Shown one piece after another: positions 14,701-28,941 of a DNA stretch of 64,000 nucleotides. Within the stretch, counting starts at the first letter, position 1. Every line of letters begins with the position of its first letter. The DNA is from Rotaria macrura (lineage: Eukaryota > Rotifera > Eurotatoria > Philodinida > Philodinidae), in NCBI GenBank assembly GCA_900239685.1, contig OENT01000041.1:62001-126000 (forward strand), in the 5' to 3' direction. Made by a program: the position numbers and the translations under genes. Below the pieces are notes generated by a model. It had not been told where the DNA came from and did no database searches. It saw only the letters and a program-made list of their open reading frames with translations.

Positions 14701-17700
14701 TAATCTATTTCCTTCGATGAGTACAATAGAAAAGCTCTTGTTTGCAATAATTACTATGGTGCTAATACAACTAATCGTTTTTCTACTATCGATTATTCTA
14801 AACTGACAGAAGTTTATTCAATGTCTTAATAGTGATGCTACAATTGGTTGTACATTTACTTTAGTTGATGGCCCATTATTGAATATTTGTTTTTATTCGC
14901 ATTATTCATCATCATGGCAGAAGATACTCATAATACATCGTTAGTACAAAAAATTTACGGACTATGATACTTGTTTGATCGACGTGTGAATATTATTTCG
15001 AAAAATCATAGTAAATTATTATATTGAAATCGATCAAATATTAATTAATATTTGATCTTTTCACTTTCTTCATCATACATACAATGAATATTTTTGTCAT
15101 TTTCTAAGTATTGATGTGATAATTTTCATACTGAAATTCGGATAGAGTAAGTTCGTTTTCTTCGATGAATTTCTCATTGACGTAATGTTTCTATCTCATA
15201 TATGAGTGAACGAATTCGATCGTTCGATAATAGAAATTATAACAAAAAGAAAACATAAATCATCGAATTCATGGAAACCTTGAATTTTCTACGAGAAACA
15301 TTATTATTTCACTTTTATCTGCTTCATGTGCATTAGTGCTAGAAGAAAGAATGATCTCGTTCAAAATGTTTGATTACATAATTTTTTATCAACTTATATT
15401 AAAACAACAATATGTTCCTAGATTACAGCTCTATTTTCTTGCCAGGAATCTATTAATTAGATCGATGTTCATTTGAAATAATCATTAAACATAACTGAAG
15501 GGCTTCTGAATTCTTATAAAACTGATACTACCTATAGAAAGATAAGATGAAATAGAAAGCTCGATATTAATGAAAATACATATGATAGTCAGCGTTTCTT
15601 GAACACTGGTTACTTGTAACTCAACTCAATTCGATTTAATGAAGAAACTTTTTTTCACACATAGACATCATCGTTATAAGATTGCTTCGTACAATAAAAC
15701 AAACGGTAAATCAAATGAGCTAACAGTTTCGTATGTCTGTAGGATATTTACTTTACATTAATTGACTGACACTCATATTTTGACATATATATATATTTCG
15801 GCTGCAAAACTCTACAATTTATTACAATATTATTTTTCATGCATACAGCTAATTCATGTTTGAATAATGCCGACACACTGATATATTATCCTCCATTTTG
15901 TCAAATCATAAATAGTATGTTCATCAATATGAATTTAATCGAGTTTTGTTATACATAGTCTTTGCTTGAATGTGCCTATGTGAATCAGAGTATTGAATAC
16001 AACGATCGTTTTCTCTTCTAGTCAGTTAATGTTTCTGAACATAAACTTCAAAGCAATCTGCAGTGTTTAGTTCAAGTGATATATTATGATGAGAAAGGCG
16101 ACTAAGTTCTTTTTTTCACTTTGCTAAGTAACAGTCAAACTATTTCAATGTAGAATGAGTATGATGGAAATTTTCTTTTATTGAATTAAATTGATAATTC
16201 TTTTTTTTTTCTATCAGTGATGCTTAACGTTCTATTCTCAATAGTATCTATGTAATCAAAATATGAACATATTGCGATGAATTAAACATGTCTAACTGTC
16301 AGTTAAAATTAATCTTGAATAGTAAGTTTAAAATCTTTGTAGTCTAATAACTGTTGAATTTCTGATGATCATGTAAGATTCATTTAATACTAGCAGATAT
16401 TCAGTTATGAAACAATGTGAAACTATCGGTTTCCTATTTAGAACTAAATCGTTCATGTAAACAAGAAATATTTCAATTGGAGAACCGTCACTTTTTATTT
16501 TCTTATCATCACAGATATCAAAATTGATTAAAGACGAACACATCAGTGAAACGCTAATGGATTATAAATGAATAAAAAGATTTTTTTTTTACTAAGAATA
16601 TTCTCTGAAATCAGGCGGCCTCCTCTGAGTTAACTCGAGAAGAATAGAACCGAAACTATTGTCTCGAAGACTAATTTGATTGTCATGAAGTCTTTGAATT
16701 CTATTCTTCGAAATCCCACGATACTTATTCTCATTCCATGAAGCATTTTAGAAACTTCTTGAAAATTTTCAACCTTGGCCCTTGAAGTCGACTGTCTATT
16801 TTATGTATATAAGATAGATTTAAAAGTAATCAACTTCTGTCAATTAGGATATACAATAGATAGTATTCTTATTGAACAAAACATAAATGATGAACTTAAT
16901 TCGATAACATAGACAAGTAAAACAAAACAACCCTATTCAATGTTTTCTCAGTGTTTACAGTAAAAGAATTCTTAAGAGATACATTTTATTTTCTACAAAT
17001 TATAACCTTCTGTCAAGAATTTCTTTCTTCAGAATAAATATGTTTCGTGTATTTTACATAAAATTATGATAATGGTATTCTTGATCAATACGCAGAAAAG
17101 CAAAGACTACTCGAGCAAAATTGACATTTGTTAATTAAATGAACAGGAACAGAATTTCTTTTGCATATATATATATATATAATACAGCTATAGGATGATG
17201 AACCGCAGACTGAGAATGTATATTTTATTCCTACTAGGATACCATCATTTGTTTGATGACTAATATTTGTAGATCGATAAAGATTGATAGATTCGATACA
17301 ATTAAAAATCGATCATTCTCAAGTAATATGTCATTATCAACGTTCGATGCAGATATATTTAAAGAAATTCAGAAAACAAATGAGATTCATCGAAAATGGC
17401 TGAGATCTCAATGGATCTAATCTGGCAAAGGAAATTGTAATAAAACTAATAACAGAGAATAAAAAAGAGAATAATGAACATGCTCATGTTCGTTCACAAA
17501 ATTACACGTGGGACATTCACACGAGAACTACAATATTGATACCATTTACAACAACGACATGATTTCCCTTCCGATGTAGAAAACTAAGAGTGAGTATACA
17601 ACAGAATAGAAAATTAATAACATCAATCTATTCAGTCGGATCAATATATGATTGTTAAAAATATTTATAATAACTATCATGCATGATTGTCATTTTCTTC

Positions 17701-18206
17701 CTGGCCATTCAATATTCGATTCATGAGAAAGTCTTCTATAAACTTGAATGAACAAAAGATTTATTTGTTAGTTGAAGTTAACATCTTCAACATGTGTATT
17801 AGTAAGAAAAACATTTATATTTTATTTCATGTCCTAAATGATAGACAATATTTTTCTACTAGTAAAATTTCATTTCTTTTTGTTTTTCATTACAAAAACA
17901 ACAACTAATACGACAGACGTTTATGCAACGCATCATATCATCAAGACGAAGACATAGTGTACTTTCAAATTTTTTATCTTGATAGAAAAAAAAATCATAT
18001 TATTCAGACGAATTAAATGTTTTCTAATTCTTTTTTCTCTGATTTAGAAGAAGAAACAAACATCAAAATACTAATATTCTATCATGTAGAACATTCTTGT
18101 TTCTTGCCATACATATATATTAAAAAAAAAAGAGAAACACGAAGAAGAAAAATGAAACCGACGACAAAGATAATGATGGTAATGATGATAAGAATAATAA
18201 AGTAGT
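11730..18206. other. 6.5-kb spacer between convergent genes, no gene recognised
   Basis: The 3' ends of the zinc-finger gene (+) and the PKA-RII gene (-) both face this AT-rich stretch. I see only short chance frames and (TA)n runs at about 12571-12588, 14324-14346 and 17167-17182. A short frame near 14820-14945 (TFTLVDGPLLNICFYSHYSS) looks protein-like but matches nothing I know. The size is large for a genome whose introns are so compact, so decayed mobile DNA is plausible but not shown. Confidence 0.5.
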
Positions 18207-20973
18207 TTATTTAAGATATTTGGACGTATTACGCTGTAATAAATCCATGCATGGTCCTAATAAGCGTTCGAATGATTCAACCTCTAGTGAAGCTAATTTA
18301 ATTTTGGGACTAGCTGCAATAATTGTTGCTGACCGTGGTTCATGATTCAATAGAGCTAGTTCTCCGAAATAATCACCTTTATTTATGCGTTTATGAAATT
18401 TATCATTCATATATATATCACATTCACCATCTTCAATAAAAAACATTCGATCACCTTCATCACCTTGTTTAATAATAATGTCGTTTTTATTATATTCTAT
18501 TGGAATTAATGCATCGGCAACATTGGATCGTTCATAATCAGTTAATGATTGTAATATAGCAAGATCGCGTAAGAAATTTTCGTACATTTGTCGTTTACGA
18601 AAAGCATGTTTTAAAACAAGTTTACGAAACGTTTGTCGTCCCATAACCCATAAAATACCATCTGTATTAGCAATTATTGTTGCTGAACGTGGTTGATTAT
18701 ACATAAGAGCAAGTTCACCAAATGAACCTGTTTGATTGTATTCACCAACTTTAATTGGACTACTGAAATCGGCATCTTTCGAAACAAATATTTCATAAAC
18801 ACCATTGTCAATAACATAAAAATTATCACCATCATCGCCTAAAGAATAGAGAAAAATGAAAGAAAATATTTGTGTTGTTTTTTTTCCTTGGACAATGATA
18901 TTAAGTAATGAACTAATTTCTATTTACCTTGTCGAATAATAATGTCACCTTTGCGAACTTTTTTCTCCCACATTGCATTAAGAACTTCATCGATTTGTTT
19001 TGCTTCAAGTGTACGAAATAATAAATTATGACAAACAGCATCTTTTAAGCGTTGTCGTTGTTCGGTAGTTTTTGGATAAACAAATGGTTTTTCACTATCA
19101 GAATCATTATCATCTTCGGGATTGTATCGTTCGGCTGCAACGGACACTCGACGGAATTCATTTTTTTTTACATAACAACGCTGAAAACACATATATATAT
19201 ATGTATAATTAAATCATCAACAAAAAAAGAAATAAAAGGAAAGGAAATTTATTCATTGGGCAAGCTATTGACATACTCGCAATTCTTCTTCAGCTGCAAG
19301 ATCATCAAATGAATTATTTTTTTCATCATCATCTTCATCGTCATCATTATCACTTGATTTATCTTCATTATCTGTATTTCCATCTGTCGATATTGATTGT
19401 CTATGATCATTTGATATATTTTCTGAATTATTCGTTTCAACACTTGTCATTGATTTATCTTTTTCCAATATTGAACTATTGTTTTCTTTTGCTGCAATAA
19501 CTTCTAAATCGTAACAATCATTGTATAAAATTCGATGCATTGAACTACCGAAATTTCCATAAAGTTCTATTCTTCTTTCTTCTTGCGTTTGACTTTGATG
19601 TCGATCACAATTTAGTTAGCGCAGAAAAACATGACTAGTTGACGAACAGGGAAAATCGAGAGAAAAAAAAGTCAATTGTATTTCTTCTCTTTCTCGAGAA
19701 ATTATTTGTTTAGCCTGCAATAGTATATGAAAACAAGTTCTTTCTTTTTTAGTTTCTCTGCTTGAATACGGTTTCGAATCGTTTTCTCGAAATTATCATT
19801 GAGTCTATTGAGAATAACTGTCAAAGTACAGTAAAAATAACTATGATATAATGGTATATATATATATATCTTTTTGTCGAATACATTTTTACATAATGAG
19901 AAGTAATACGATTCATCGATAAGCCTCAAAGGGTCGATTGAAATGCAATGTATGTCAGATGAGGATGGAAGACATATTGTTTTCTTCTTACGGAACCCTT
20001 ACAACTAACAAGTCCATAGTAATCAACAGGCTATAACATGAAATAAGAAAATATAGTTTTTCTACATTCACATCACGCAAATATCTACTGTCTATAGTTT
20101 CTTAGGCTTTTTGTTAACAGTCAGTAAAATCAACTTAGTTTCATTCAAGTTTAAGAGAAGAAAAAGAACGAAGTCATTTGCAATCAATATCTATGGCTTA
20201 CTTTGATCATTTTCGTTTCATTCTAAAGCACAGAAAAACCTGTTTTTCACTTATCGCATTGAAAATTTATAAATGATAATGTCTGGCATGACTTTGGAAC
20301 GCACAAAACACATAGATAGATGCCGGATGTCAATTTTCTAAGTGCCTACGTTGAATCGATCGAATCTCGTGCAAAAAGAACTGATTGTTGATTATAAACA
20401 AGTAAATGAAAACTAACGCTACTTGTTTCCGTTCGTAATGCTAAGATGAATCTAATAAATATACTTGAATAGTTTTTCTTTCTACGACTTCACCGTAGCT
20501 GTTTCAATGGAACGAACAAAATATTTGTTAATTCTAGTTTTTTCTTCTGTGAAACTAATTTGATGAGAACTCATAGAAAAAGATGTGTTAGCAATTATCA
20601 GGTGTTTTTGGTTTTTTGGTTTAGCAAGCACGGAATTCTTGCACATCGGTTAATGTTTTTAGAGTCCATCGACAGAATGAAAAAAAGAACATTTACAATT
20701 AACTAACTACAGACCTGGCGATAGAACTTTGTGATCTGATGTTTGCTGTTGTTGCGACTGTTGACTAGTGGAAGAAAATGAAGACGGAGAAGCTGTCGTA
20801 ACTGGTTTGTTGCCTGTCATGGGCTGTTCTGATTGTTGCTTCTGTTGTCTTTGTAATTGCGTGAAATATTCTACACCATGATCAACAATATCACGTGGTT
20901 TTGTACGTAAAACACTCAATGTAAAATTACGTAGAATGTTTGGTAATTCACTAGGAATTTCAATTTGTGTCAT
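18207..20973 (-). CDS. PRKAR2: cAMP-dependent protein kinase type II regulatory subunit
   Basis: Exons (minus order) are 20973-20715, 19581-19277, 19180-18928 and 18838-18207, about 482 aa. It holds PKA catalytic subunits inactive until cAMP binds, and anchors to AKAPs. Residues 1-40 (IEIPSELPNILRNFTLSVLR, then VEYFTQL) form the RII dimerisation/docking helix pair. A long acidic, Asp/Ser-rich linker precedes the inhibitor site FRRVSV (Ser near 201). A Ser at the P site, not Ala/Gly, makes it RII. Two cyclic-nucleotide domains follow, each with a phosphate-binding cassette: FGELALMYNQPRSATI (about 312-327) and FGELALLNHEPRSATI near the end. It ends FERLLGPCMDLLQRNTSKYLK. The acidic linker makes it about 80 residues longer than vertebrate RII. 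The first intron is 1133 nt; the exact acceptor of exon 2 (19581 or 3 nt later) is uncertain. Confidence 0.93.
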
Positions 20974-21324
20974 TAGTTAATATATGTTATCAATATCTAA
21001 AAATCATAAAAAAAGCAAAAGAAGAAAACGAACAATGTAAGTTTTTATATTGTCACTTGCAATAAAAGAACATTTTTTTATCATTATTACTATATGACCA
21101 TGTTTTCTCTCGTTTTCTTTCTCTCTTTCTCTCTATCCCTCTTTTGCTTTTTTTTCTTCTACTTCGCATATACATCTATCTATATGAATACTTATAACAA
21201 TAACGATAGTCGCTAGAGAATGTGAATGTTAGATGAGAAGTAGTATTATGGCAAAAAGAACATAAGTATTTTACCTTCTAAATTTCTCGAACGAACACTG
21301 AAGAAAAGTTCACTTACAACTACA

Positions 21325-21350
21325 TACACACACACACACACGCACGCACA
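21325..21350 (+). repeat. (CA)n microsatellite
   Basis: CA repeat with two CG interruptions, upstream of the PKA-RII gene. Confidence 0.85.
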
Positions 21351-22147
21351 CATAAACAAAAAAAATAAAGAAAAAATCTGAGTGAATATAATTATAATCA
21401 TCGCACGTTCTTATACTGTCTCGAAAAAGCGTTCGTAATGTTTTTCAGAATCGTGCATGTATTAGTAATAAATTTGGTTCGTTGAATTCAAATGTAAAGA
21501 ATACCTATCGGCTTGACGCGTGTGTCTCTGTCTTGATTTATATTCACTCATCGATCCATTCTTTCTTCATCCTTCTTCTTTCTTTTTCTACAAATAAAAC
21601 ACAAAACAATTTCTTTCAATCACACTTATATGGCTTTTTTCTGTTACACTGTCCTTATTTTGATATGTGTCCTAGACTCGTTTTCCTCCATCGATGATAA
21701 TGGAAAACAAAAGAAGAGGCGCATAGGTATTGGAAATCTAAGAAAAATATGTTATTTATTCTTCTTTTTCGGATTGATGATAGTAAAGATGTGCGAAACG
21801 GCATTACTGTTTAATTTTGCGGTCGTTGTTGTTCAAGTTTCTTTCGTCTTTTCCTTCCCTCTTCCGTTACGCACCAAATTTTTTTGGATGATGCTCTTGC
21901 CTTTAGCCTTCGGGTTTTCTTTGTTTGTTAAGATTGCTAGAAAAGCGAGAGCAAACAATAATCAAGCATTGACAACTTTTTTCCAGCATATAACAAAGTC
22001 AACGCCCTCTGGCTTTTCCCAAACAGAATTATCATTTCAAACCTCATCTATCTCTAGTTTTTCTATCATCTTAATTTGCGTGTTTGTGTAATAGAAAAAC
22101 ACGGCCTGCATTGTGACTAGGCCAACCGCAAAGAACAACAATTTTGT

Positions 22148-22166
22148 TCTCTCTCTCTCTCTCTCG
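22148..22166 (+). repeat. (CT)n microsatellite
   Basis: Uninterrupted TC/CT run in the spacer upstream of PKA-RII. Confidence 0.85.
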
Positions 22167-25100
22167 CTTAGCTCTCCTGTTTCCCATTAGGAAAAAAAAG
22201 AAATGAAAAGAGAAAAGAAAACAATAGAAAATATCGACTTTCTCTCACCTCCTATGTATGCTATACAGTCCGCACCGATCGATTTTAGTATAATTGAAGA
22301 AGACCAACTTAAGTACAAAAAAGAAACTGTTTTTCTACGACATGATTTTTTTTCACTATATTAACCATCAGTATTGTTGTTGTTATTGTTGTTGTTGTTA
22401 ACGTTGAATGTGTAACATGAGAGAATGAATGATTGAAGATAATTAGAGAACTCTAATGAAGACATATGCATGCCTGAATATACTTTCGAGTCTCAGTAGG
22501 TTTTAGACTGTTTATTGCTTGGTATATATTATCCAAAGCTAATTTTAATAATGAACCAAGTGAGAATGGAGTTAGTGGATTGATTTTTTTTCTTTTCCTC
22601 TTAGCTTTTCATCGAGAATAATTCAAACACGACACATTCACACACTCATCTACACTTAGGAATCTGCCTGTCACCGAGAGAATACACACGCACACCTATT
22701 CGAACTCGCTGATGTCAATAAGAAAAGAAAATCAAAGAAAAACAGAAAAAAAACCATGAGAGATACACATAAAAGCAATCAACAACTTACCAATACAATC
22801 TCTCTTCCAAAAGAAAGCAGCTGACATGTTCGAGTGTTTACTCGCTTAGAATTATTCTTATTTTTCTATATAATCAAATAGCTACGACATTTTTTTCTTA
22901 CTGTACTTTGTTTATTTATTGTTAGCAGAATAATGACGATATATGTACGTACAATTAAGATTATTCCTGTTGTATTTGTTAGTCTGGTTATCAGACTAAG
23001 TGGTCGGGTTAATGGATTGCAAGTTGATGAAACGATAGACATAGAAAAACAAAGTAAAGAATCATTTAAAAAAATGCAACCAAACGGAAGAACCTCTTCG
23101 ACATAATTAAGGAAATCTAAATTTCATGGTCTCAGAAAATAAAAATTCCTTGTTTGGGAATTAGGTCTAAATGAAATCACACAGAAAATTACCACCCATA
23201 GGACTTGCTTTAGTTTGGTATGAACTATTGCATGCCTCTCGATATACATGTTACATTGGCAATAATGATGGATGACGGCCTATGACATTTGATTAGTGTT
23301 TGATTAAAGATATGTGTATTGTACTTGTGTGTGTGCGTGCTTATACCATACGTTTAGCTGAGAGAAATAGAGAGAGAGAGAGAAGACATAATAATCACTA
23401 CCTATCCAGAATGTATTCTTACGCTGGCACAGAATAATAGCCATACTAGGCATATAGAACATTAAAAAGAACCTATGAAGCATACAGCAGAAAATACGAT
23501 AATGAGAAGCAAGAGAAACGTCACGACTTCATAGGTGTATTCTTTTTTCTTTTTTTTTACACATCTCATTATCGCAGTAACGTATCCAGAATTGTTAATG
23601 AAAAATGAAAGCTAGCCAAAAAGAGAAGAGGAAAAATGAAAAGACTGAAGATAACGTATATATATATTGTTGCTGGTGTTGTCGTTCATAATATCCATGT
23701 AATTAGCAATTTTCTTTGAATTCCATGACCTTGTTTAGCAGATCATTGTTGCCTTGATGAAATCCTAGCATGAGCAACACATCGATAAATAGTATAATAT
23801 CGAAAAAGTAGCAAAGTCACAGAAGAAAAAATGAAACATGTTTGTGTCAACGAATAAGTTGACGATGAAAATAGCCAAAATGAATATACACTATCCAAAC
23901 TATTGAAGTGTCATCCAAAGTATTATTGTGTTTATCTCATAGGAAGTAATTTTGCTATTTCTTTGAAAATAATATTGTCTTCGAAAGAAGTCAATGAACG
24001 TATTTTGTGTTTTCAATGTCGCCTAATGAACGTATTCTTTCTTTTATTGATACTTACTAAGCCCTGCAACTCAGAGGTCTGCTTTTTTAATATCATGATG
24101 ATTACAACATTGATAGATGAATGTGATTCTTGAAACTAACAGTGTTGTTTATTTACATTTCATGTTTATGTTTGATTATCATTCGACGAAATTGGAAATG
24201 AAAAATATCGTATAGAAAATATTCTTTTTATGTTTATTTATTCAACGTTTAATAAAAAAAAAGACTGGTAGAAATTGATTCGTTGTGTTTATTTTTTTGA
24301 CAGAAAGCTTTAGTAACCTCTTATTAAATAAAATTCATCAAATCAAAGTGTTATTCAAAATTTTGTACTTTTTTTTTGAGTAAAATTTTCTCAATAATAC
24401 TTTTGATTTCGCCGATAGAAACTAGTTATGGCGTCTTAAAATGTCTTTTATTACTGTTATCGTATTTTATTAGATTATAAGACAATCAAATAAGCAACAG
24501 AATCAACTTAATCTTTTTTTTTATATCGACGAACTCCATCATTATAATCGACGTGCATTTATGATACTTGCATCAATAAAAAAAACTTCGAGAATACTTC
24601 ATTCTTTTAAGTCAGTTGCTAATCGACAAACGTCAGAAAAATTCCATATTTATGTCGTCACCAATGAAAGTGAAAATTGATTGTACGTCGATCTTTTGAA
24701 ACTTTTATGAATTCTTATATACTATTCCATATCTGATTGTTTCATTTGCAACAGAAAGTAATGAAGTGATAAATTTTTTAATCTCCTATTATGTTACCCA
24801 AAGAAATACCATTAAGAGAATAATAGATATATTGAGATTAAAAAAGATCGATAATAATTGTATGATCTTTCAAGGAAAACAAATATTTAGATAATAGGTC
24901 ACTATCTAAATCATAATTCATAATTCTATTAATCAATGTGCACTTTATTCAATGTTGTTCTCTTTATTTCAACGAACAAAACAAAAGAAACTCTAATAAA
25001 GTAGAATAGAACTATTCTTCTTTATTATAAAAGATTAATGTTCTCTTCCTAAGTTTATAGAATATGCATTATCATTAACACTTTTTTCAATAGACTCATT

Positions 25101-26781
25101 CGTACGAGAATTCAGATTTTATATTTACTAATTAAGTAATTATATTGAAGTAACATAATTATGATTTTTTTCAAATACTTCTAATCTATCATATCTATGT
25201 GTTAAGTTTTTAGTTAAAACATTGTGATTATTCGACCTAACTTGCACTATTCCATAATACAACTTCTGTCAAATATTATCAGAAGATGATGAGGAAAACT
25301 TTTTGGCAACTGTTTCTAGTACGTCGTCTAATCCATTTTTGTTCTGTATTATTTGCCTTGAATTGTCTTTTACTTATGACATATGACATATGAAATGTAG
25401 AAAACTAGTTATGAAATATCGGATTATATCTACAGACATATTTTCTATTAGTTTTTATTTGATTAACTAAATATGTGACAGATCATGTGTATTATTCTGT
25501 TTATTTTTTTGCTGTTATTTCACATCTTACCAATTAATGAATATTTTTAACAACAATTTGTAAGTATTATCAAATCAGTGACTCTATTTCAGATGTTATT
25601 TATTTGAGATTGGTTGATATGTACAAGACACAAATCAGCTATTGGATATATTATTGCAGTTTCTTTCAAAACAAACTTTACATAACTATTTAATATGATT
25701 GTATGAACTTTAGTCTTAAATGAATTACTAAATTATTTAATAAGTTTTTTTTTTCTCGGATTTAGTTTTTCTTTTTGATGTCTTTTGTCATGCACAGTTC
25801 TGACACGTATCTAGCGTAATTTCTTTGTTACTATTCATCTATTGACATTTTTCCGTTCTTTTTCAAAATTGCACTAAGACTGACATTAAATTGAAAAAAG
25901 AATGACATTTTCTTATTTTCTATTCGTAGAAACGACTGAAGATAAAATCTCTAATCTATGCCGTAATACTTTTCACCGTGTGACATACAGGCTGGAGGAT
26001 TATAGAAGTGTTTTTATTTTTATTTTTTTTTTGAAATGAAAAGAAAGAAAAAAGAAGTAGAAATAATATGATTGCCTCTTATCAGAAGAAAATTTCAAGA
26101 ATCGTTTGATTTTTTTTTGTTTTCAAATGCACTCTTTATTTTAATACTTGCATAACTAATGAAAAAAAAAACATAAGATCTAGAAATGTTGTCTTGCAAA
26201 CGATTGCTGTTTCATTCATATGAAAGTACATCGACAATATTTTTCTTTCAACATGTATTGTGTAAAGATGATTGAATCAACTTATGAACAAGATTATAGG
26301 CCAACCGCGAATAGTGAAAGTTCAGTCCCTGAACACTAATCGTCTATCGCAACATAACATATACGCATTCTAGAAATAATGCAATTCATTCTCAATCATT
26401 CACATGTTGCATCGAAAGAAATCAATCATATTACGACATTCAATCTTTTCGATGAATGATGAGATCAATTTAATAGTAAACTATGGAAGACGATGCATCT
26501 AATTAATGCTATTATTTATTTATTCTTTTCTTGTAACAATTAACAATTAAATTGGTGTGTACACTACACATAAAATATTTCAATTTAATAGAAAATAAAA
26601 CATCAATACAGATTTGGTTAGAAAAAAAAAGTTTATTTGTAAAAGTTTCTAACGGATTTGAATGAACAACGAAAGAAACTGATCAGATCGAAAATGTATT
26701 AGAGTGAAGAAAAAAAGAACACACAACAAACGGTGATAATGATTTAATAAAAACAAGAAAGAGGATGATATAATAGAACTT

Positions 26782-26787
26782 TTTATT
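26782..26787 (-). promoter_or_regulatory. Polyadenylation signal of GCLM
   Basis: TTTATT on the plus strand reads AATAAA on the minus strand, 28 bp past the GCLM stop. Confidence 0.5.
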
Positions 26788-26814
26788 TCTTCTTCTTCTT
26801 CTTATTTACCTTGA

Positions 26815-28575
26815 CTAAGTCATCCGTAATTCTCGTTTAGCATAGATAAGAAATCCTTTCGCTTTGATAATACCACGATTAGCAATAACCGAAGTATAAC
26901 GAACAACAGAACATGGTTTCCAATTCAATGCATCATATTCATGACAATATTCACGGATAGTTTGTTGTAAATCAGATTCACTGATAACATCTTTTTTGAA
27001 ACAAACAACAACAAAATAACAATAATTCATCCATGAAGATTCAATAAATCTTACCACTAGGATCACTATGTGTCAGCAGTTGAATGTTATTTTCTTTGGT
27101 ATATTTATTAAGTTCTTCTGGAATTGAACAACATACACCTAGATTAATTTGATTCGCATAGGGTTTATGCTAAATAGAGACAAGCAATGAAAAATAGCCA
27201 TAATCGACATCAGTTAATCGAAAAAAAAGAGAAAAAATTCTTCACATACAATTCATGTTTAATCGTCGAACACAATATAGTTACCATTGCTGATAGTAGA
27301 ACGATTCATTTATTCTATATATTGTAGGGATCTATTGTCACGAGGCTTCTACTCTATTAAGGAAATCATTAACGCAATCATATTAACATACGGCCTTTAA
27401 ACGCACGTCAACAACGTTCGTGACTCAGGTGACAAGAAATGTTGATCAAGCATCTTCAACATTGCCATGACTACATCTACCATTTTTGTTTCCCTATTAC
27501 CCGTAAAGACTTTTCACATTCCAATGGTTACCCGCTGTCTCAATAATGTAATGTTATTTTGATAAGCTCTTTTTGAATGATTTATATTTCAGCTCGTTAA
27601 TCTCAATATTCATAATACATTCTATTTAACAACTCATACGAAAAGTTATTTAATACTTGATTCATATTAAATCACTTAACTAATTGAAGCATAAACTCTC
27701 ATCATTCACTACCTTTGCATTATCGCATAAATCCGATAAAAGTGGAAGCATAAAATCACAAACACCTGCAGATAAAATCTTTTGTCTATCAATATAATCT
27801 TCAATTATATTCCATAATGGCATGAATTCGTCTAGGGTTAATTGGGAACCATAGTTCGGTAATGATATCATGACACTTTCTAAATATTGTTCTTTCAATT
27901 CATATAAAACTAGATATAATATGAAGAGAAGAAAAACGAAACAAACGAGAAATTATAATTTTTATTGTAATTATTAAATTTAGATACAGACAAACCTGTA
28001 TCAATCGAATGTGTTAAAATTTCTGGTTGTAATGAATGAAGAAAAATTTTTACTGAAATTTTAAAATCTTCTCTTGTCAATTGTTCATTATCAACGAGGG
28101 CACCTGTTGTTGTTACATTATTCGTTGTTGCTCGAGGATGTTCTTCTTGTATTGAAACAAGTTTAACATAACTCTCTTCCTAGTATGTTCGATTTAATTA
28201 AATTTAAAAGAAAAAAAGAAAACGAAAATCTTACTTGATATTGTTTTGTATCCATGTTAACTCTCATCGCTTGTAACATCATTGACATATATTCAATAAT
28301 CTTATTGAATAAGAAATGAATTTAATTTTTGATTTAAATTTTTACAATATAATAATTACTTCATCTGTTACAGAAGAATTCGCCTTTTTCAATACTTTAA
28401 ACAATGCCAATGTATTTCCTGTATGAAATAGAATCTTTGTAGCTTTAGGAAAGAATGGTTTGAGAATGGGTTCTGGTTTGATTTGAAAATCATCCTAGAT
28501 AAATCAAACTGTTTGAATGTACTATCTTGAAAAACAAACATGGATTCACAAACTTACTTGTGATTCGGTCGACAT
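26815..28575 (-). CDS. GCLM: Glutamate-cysteine ligase regulatory (modifier) subunit
   Basis: Exons (minus order) are 28575-28558, 28494-28360, 28300-28236, 28171-27996, 27909-27713, 27169-27055 and 26990-26815, about 293 aa (human 274). GCLM binds the catalytic subunit GCLC and raises its glutamate affinity in the first step of glutathione synthesis in the cytosol. Recognisable blocks in order are ILFHTGNTLALFKVLKKA, FKISVKIFLHSLQPE, LTLDEFMPLWNIIEDY with KILSAGVCDF, then NQINLGVCCSIPEEL, NIQLLTHSDPS and VRYTSVIANRGIIKAKGF. The fold belongs to the aldo/keto reductase superfamily but lacks its catalysis. The ATG is followed by only six codons before the first intron. The acceptor at 28171 was chosen because it keeps the frame open; nearby AGs are possible. 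The 543-nt intron 27170-27712 is long for this gene. The minus-strand polyadenylation signal AATAAA lies at 26787-26782. Confidence 0.9.
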
Positions 28576-28941
28576 AATTAGTTTTTTATATGTTTGTAAG
28601 AAAAAATAAAACGTCCGAAACAAAAAAACGAATGGATGAGAATGAATGGGAAAAGTGGCCGAGAAGTGACTTTTCTCGTTCTGAAAATGAATAAGAAAAA
28701 CAAGACAATTGAGTGATAAGGTTTGCTTTTTCTTTTCTCTGTCGTTATTTATACTTCAAAATGAGATCATGTGAAATGATCACATGTCATAGAAAAAAAA
28801 AACTCAACAATAATCACTAACATTTTATCCACAAGTCGCCGTATTATAAAGATTTTAACACCGGAAACTAACAAAAACAAAAGAAAACAAACGAGAAACA
28901 TATCAGACGGATCGTCAAAAGAAATTAACCATATCCATAGA
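28576..28941. other. Short spacer between the GCLM start and the MAN1B1 stop
   Basis: About 365 bp of AT-rich sequence lies between two genes read in the same (minus) direction. It must carry the 3' end of the mannosidase transcript and the GCLM promoter. I see no coding sequence. The tight head-to-tail spacing contrasts with the multi-kilobase spacers elsewhere. Confidence 0.5.

Larger units (their letters stand above)
20974..26814. other. 5.8-kb region between the PKA-RII 5' end and the GCLM 3' end
   Basis: The PKA-RII promoter should lie at the left edge. Contents are AT-rich DNA with pyrimidine runs (21115-21165), (CA)n at 21325-21350, (CT)n at 22148-22166, (GTT)n at 22374-22399, (GA)n at 23369-23383 and (TTC)n at 26788-26802. 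Frames at 21482-22091 are hydrophobic low-complexity translations of pyrimidine-rich DNA and I do not accept them. I see no gene here. Confidence 0.5.

Noticed and set aside
21482..22091. Two overlapping plus frames (71 and 153 codons) with hydrophobic sequence
   Set aside because: Composition follows pyrimidine-rich DNA, no homology is recognisable, and no consistent splice partners were found.
28236..28300. Alternative acceptor at 28179 for the next GCLM exon
   Set aside because: It would put the downstream conserved blocks out of frame; the AG before 28171 keeps them in frame.
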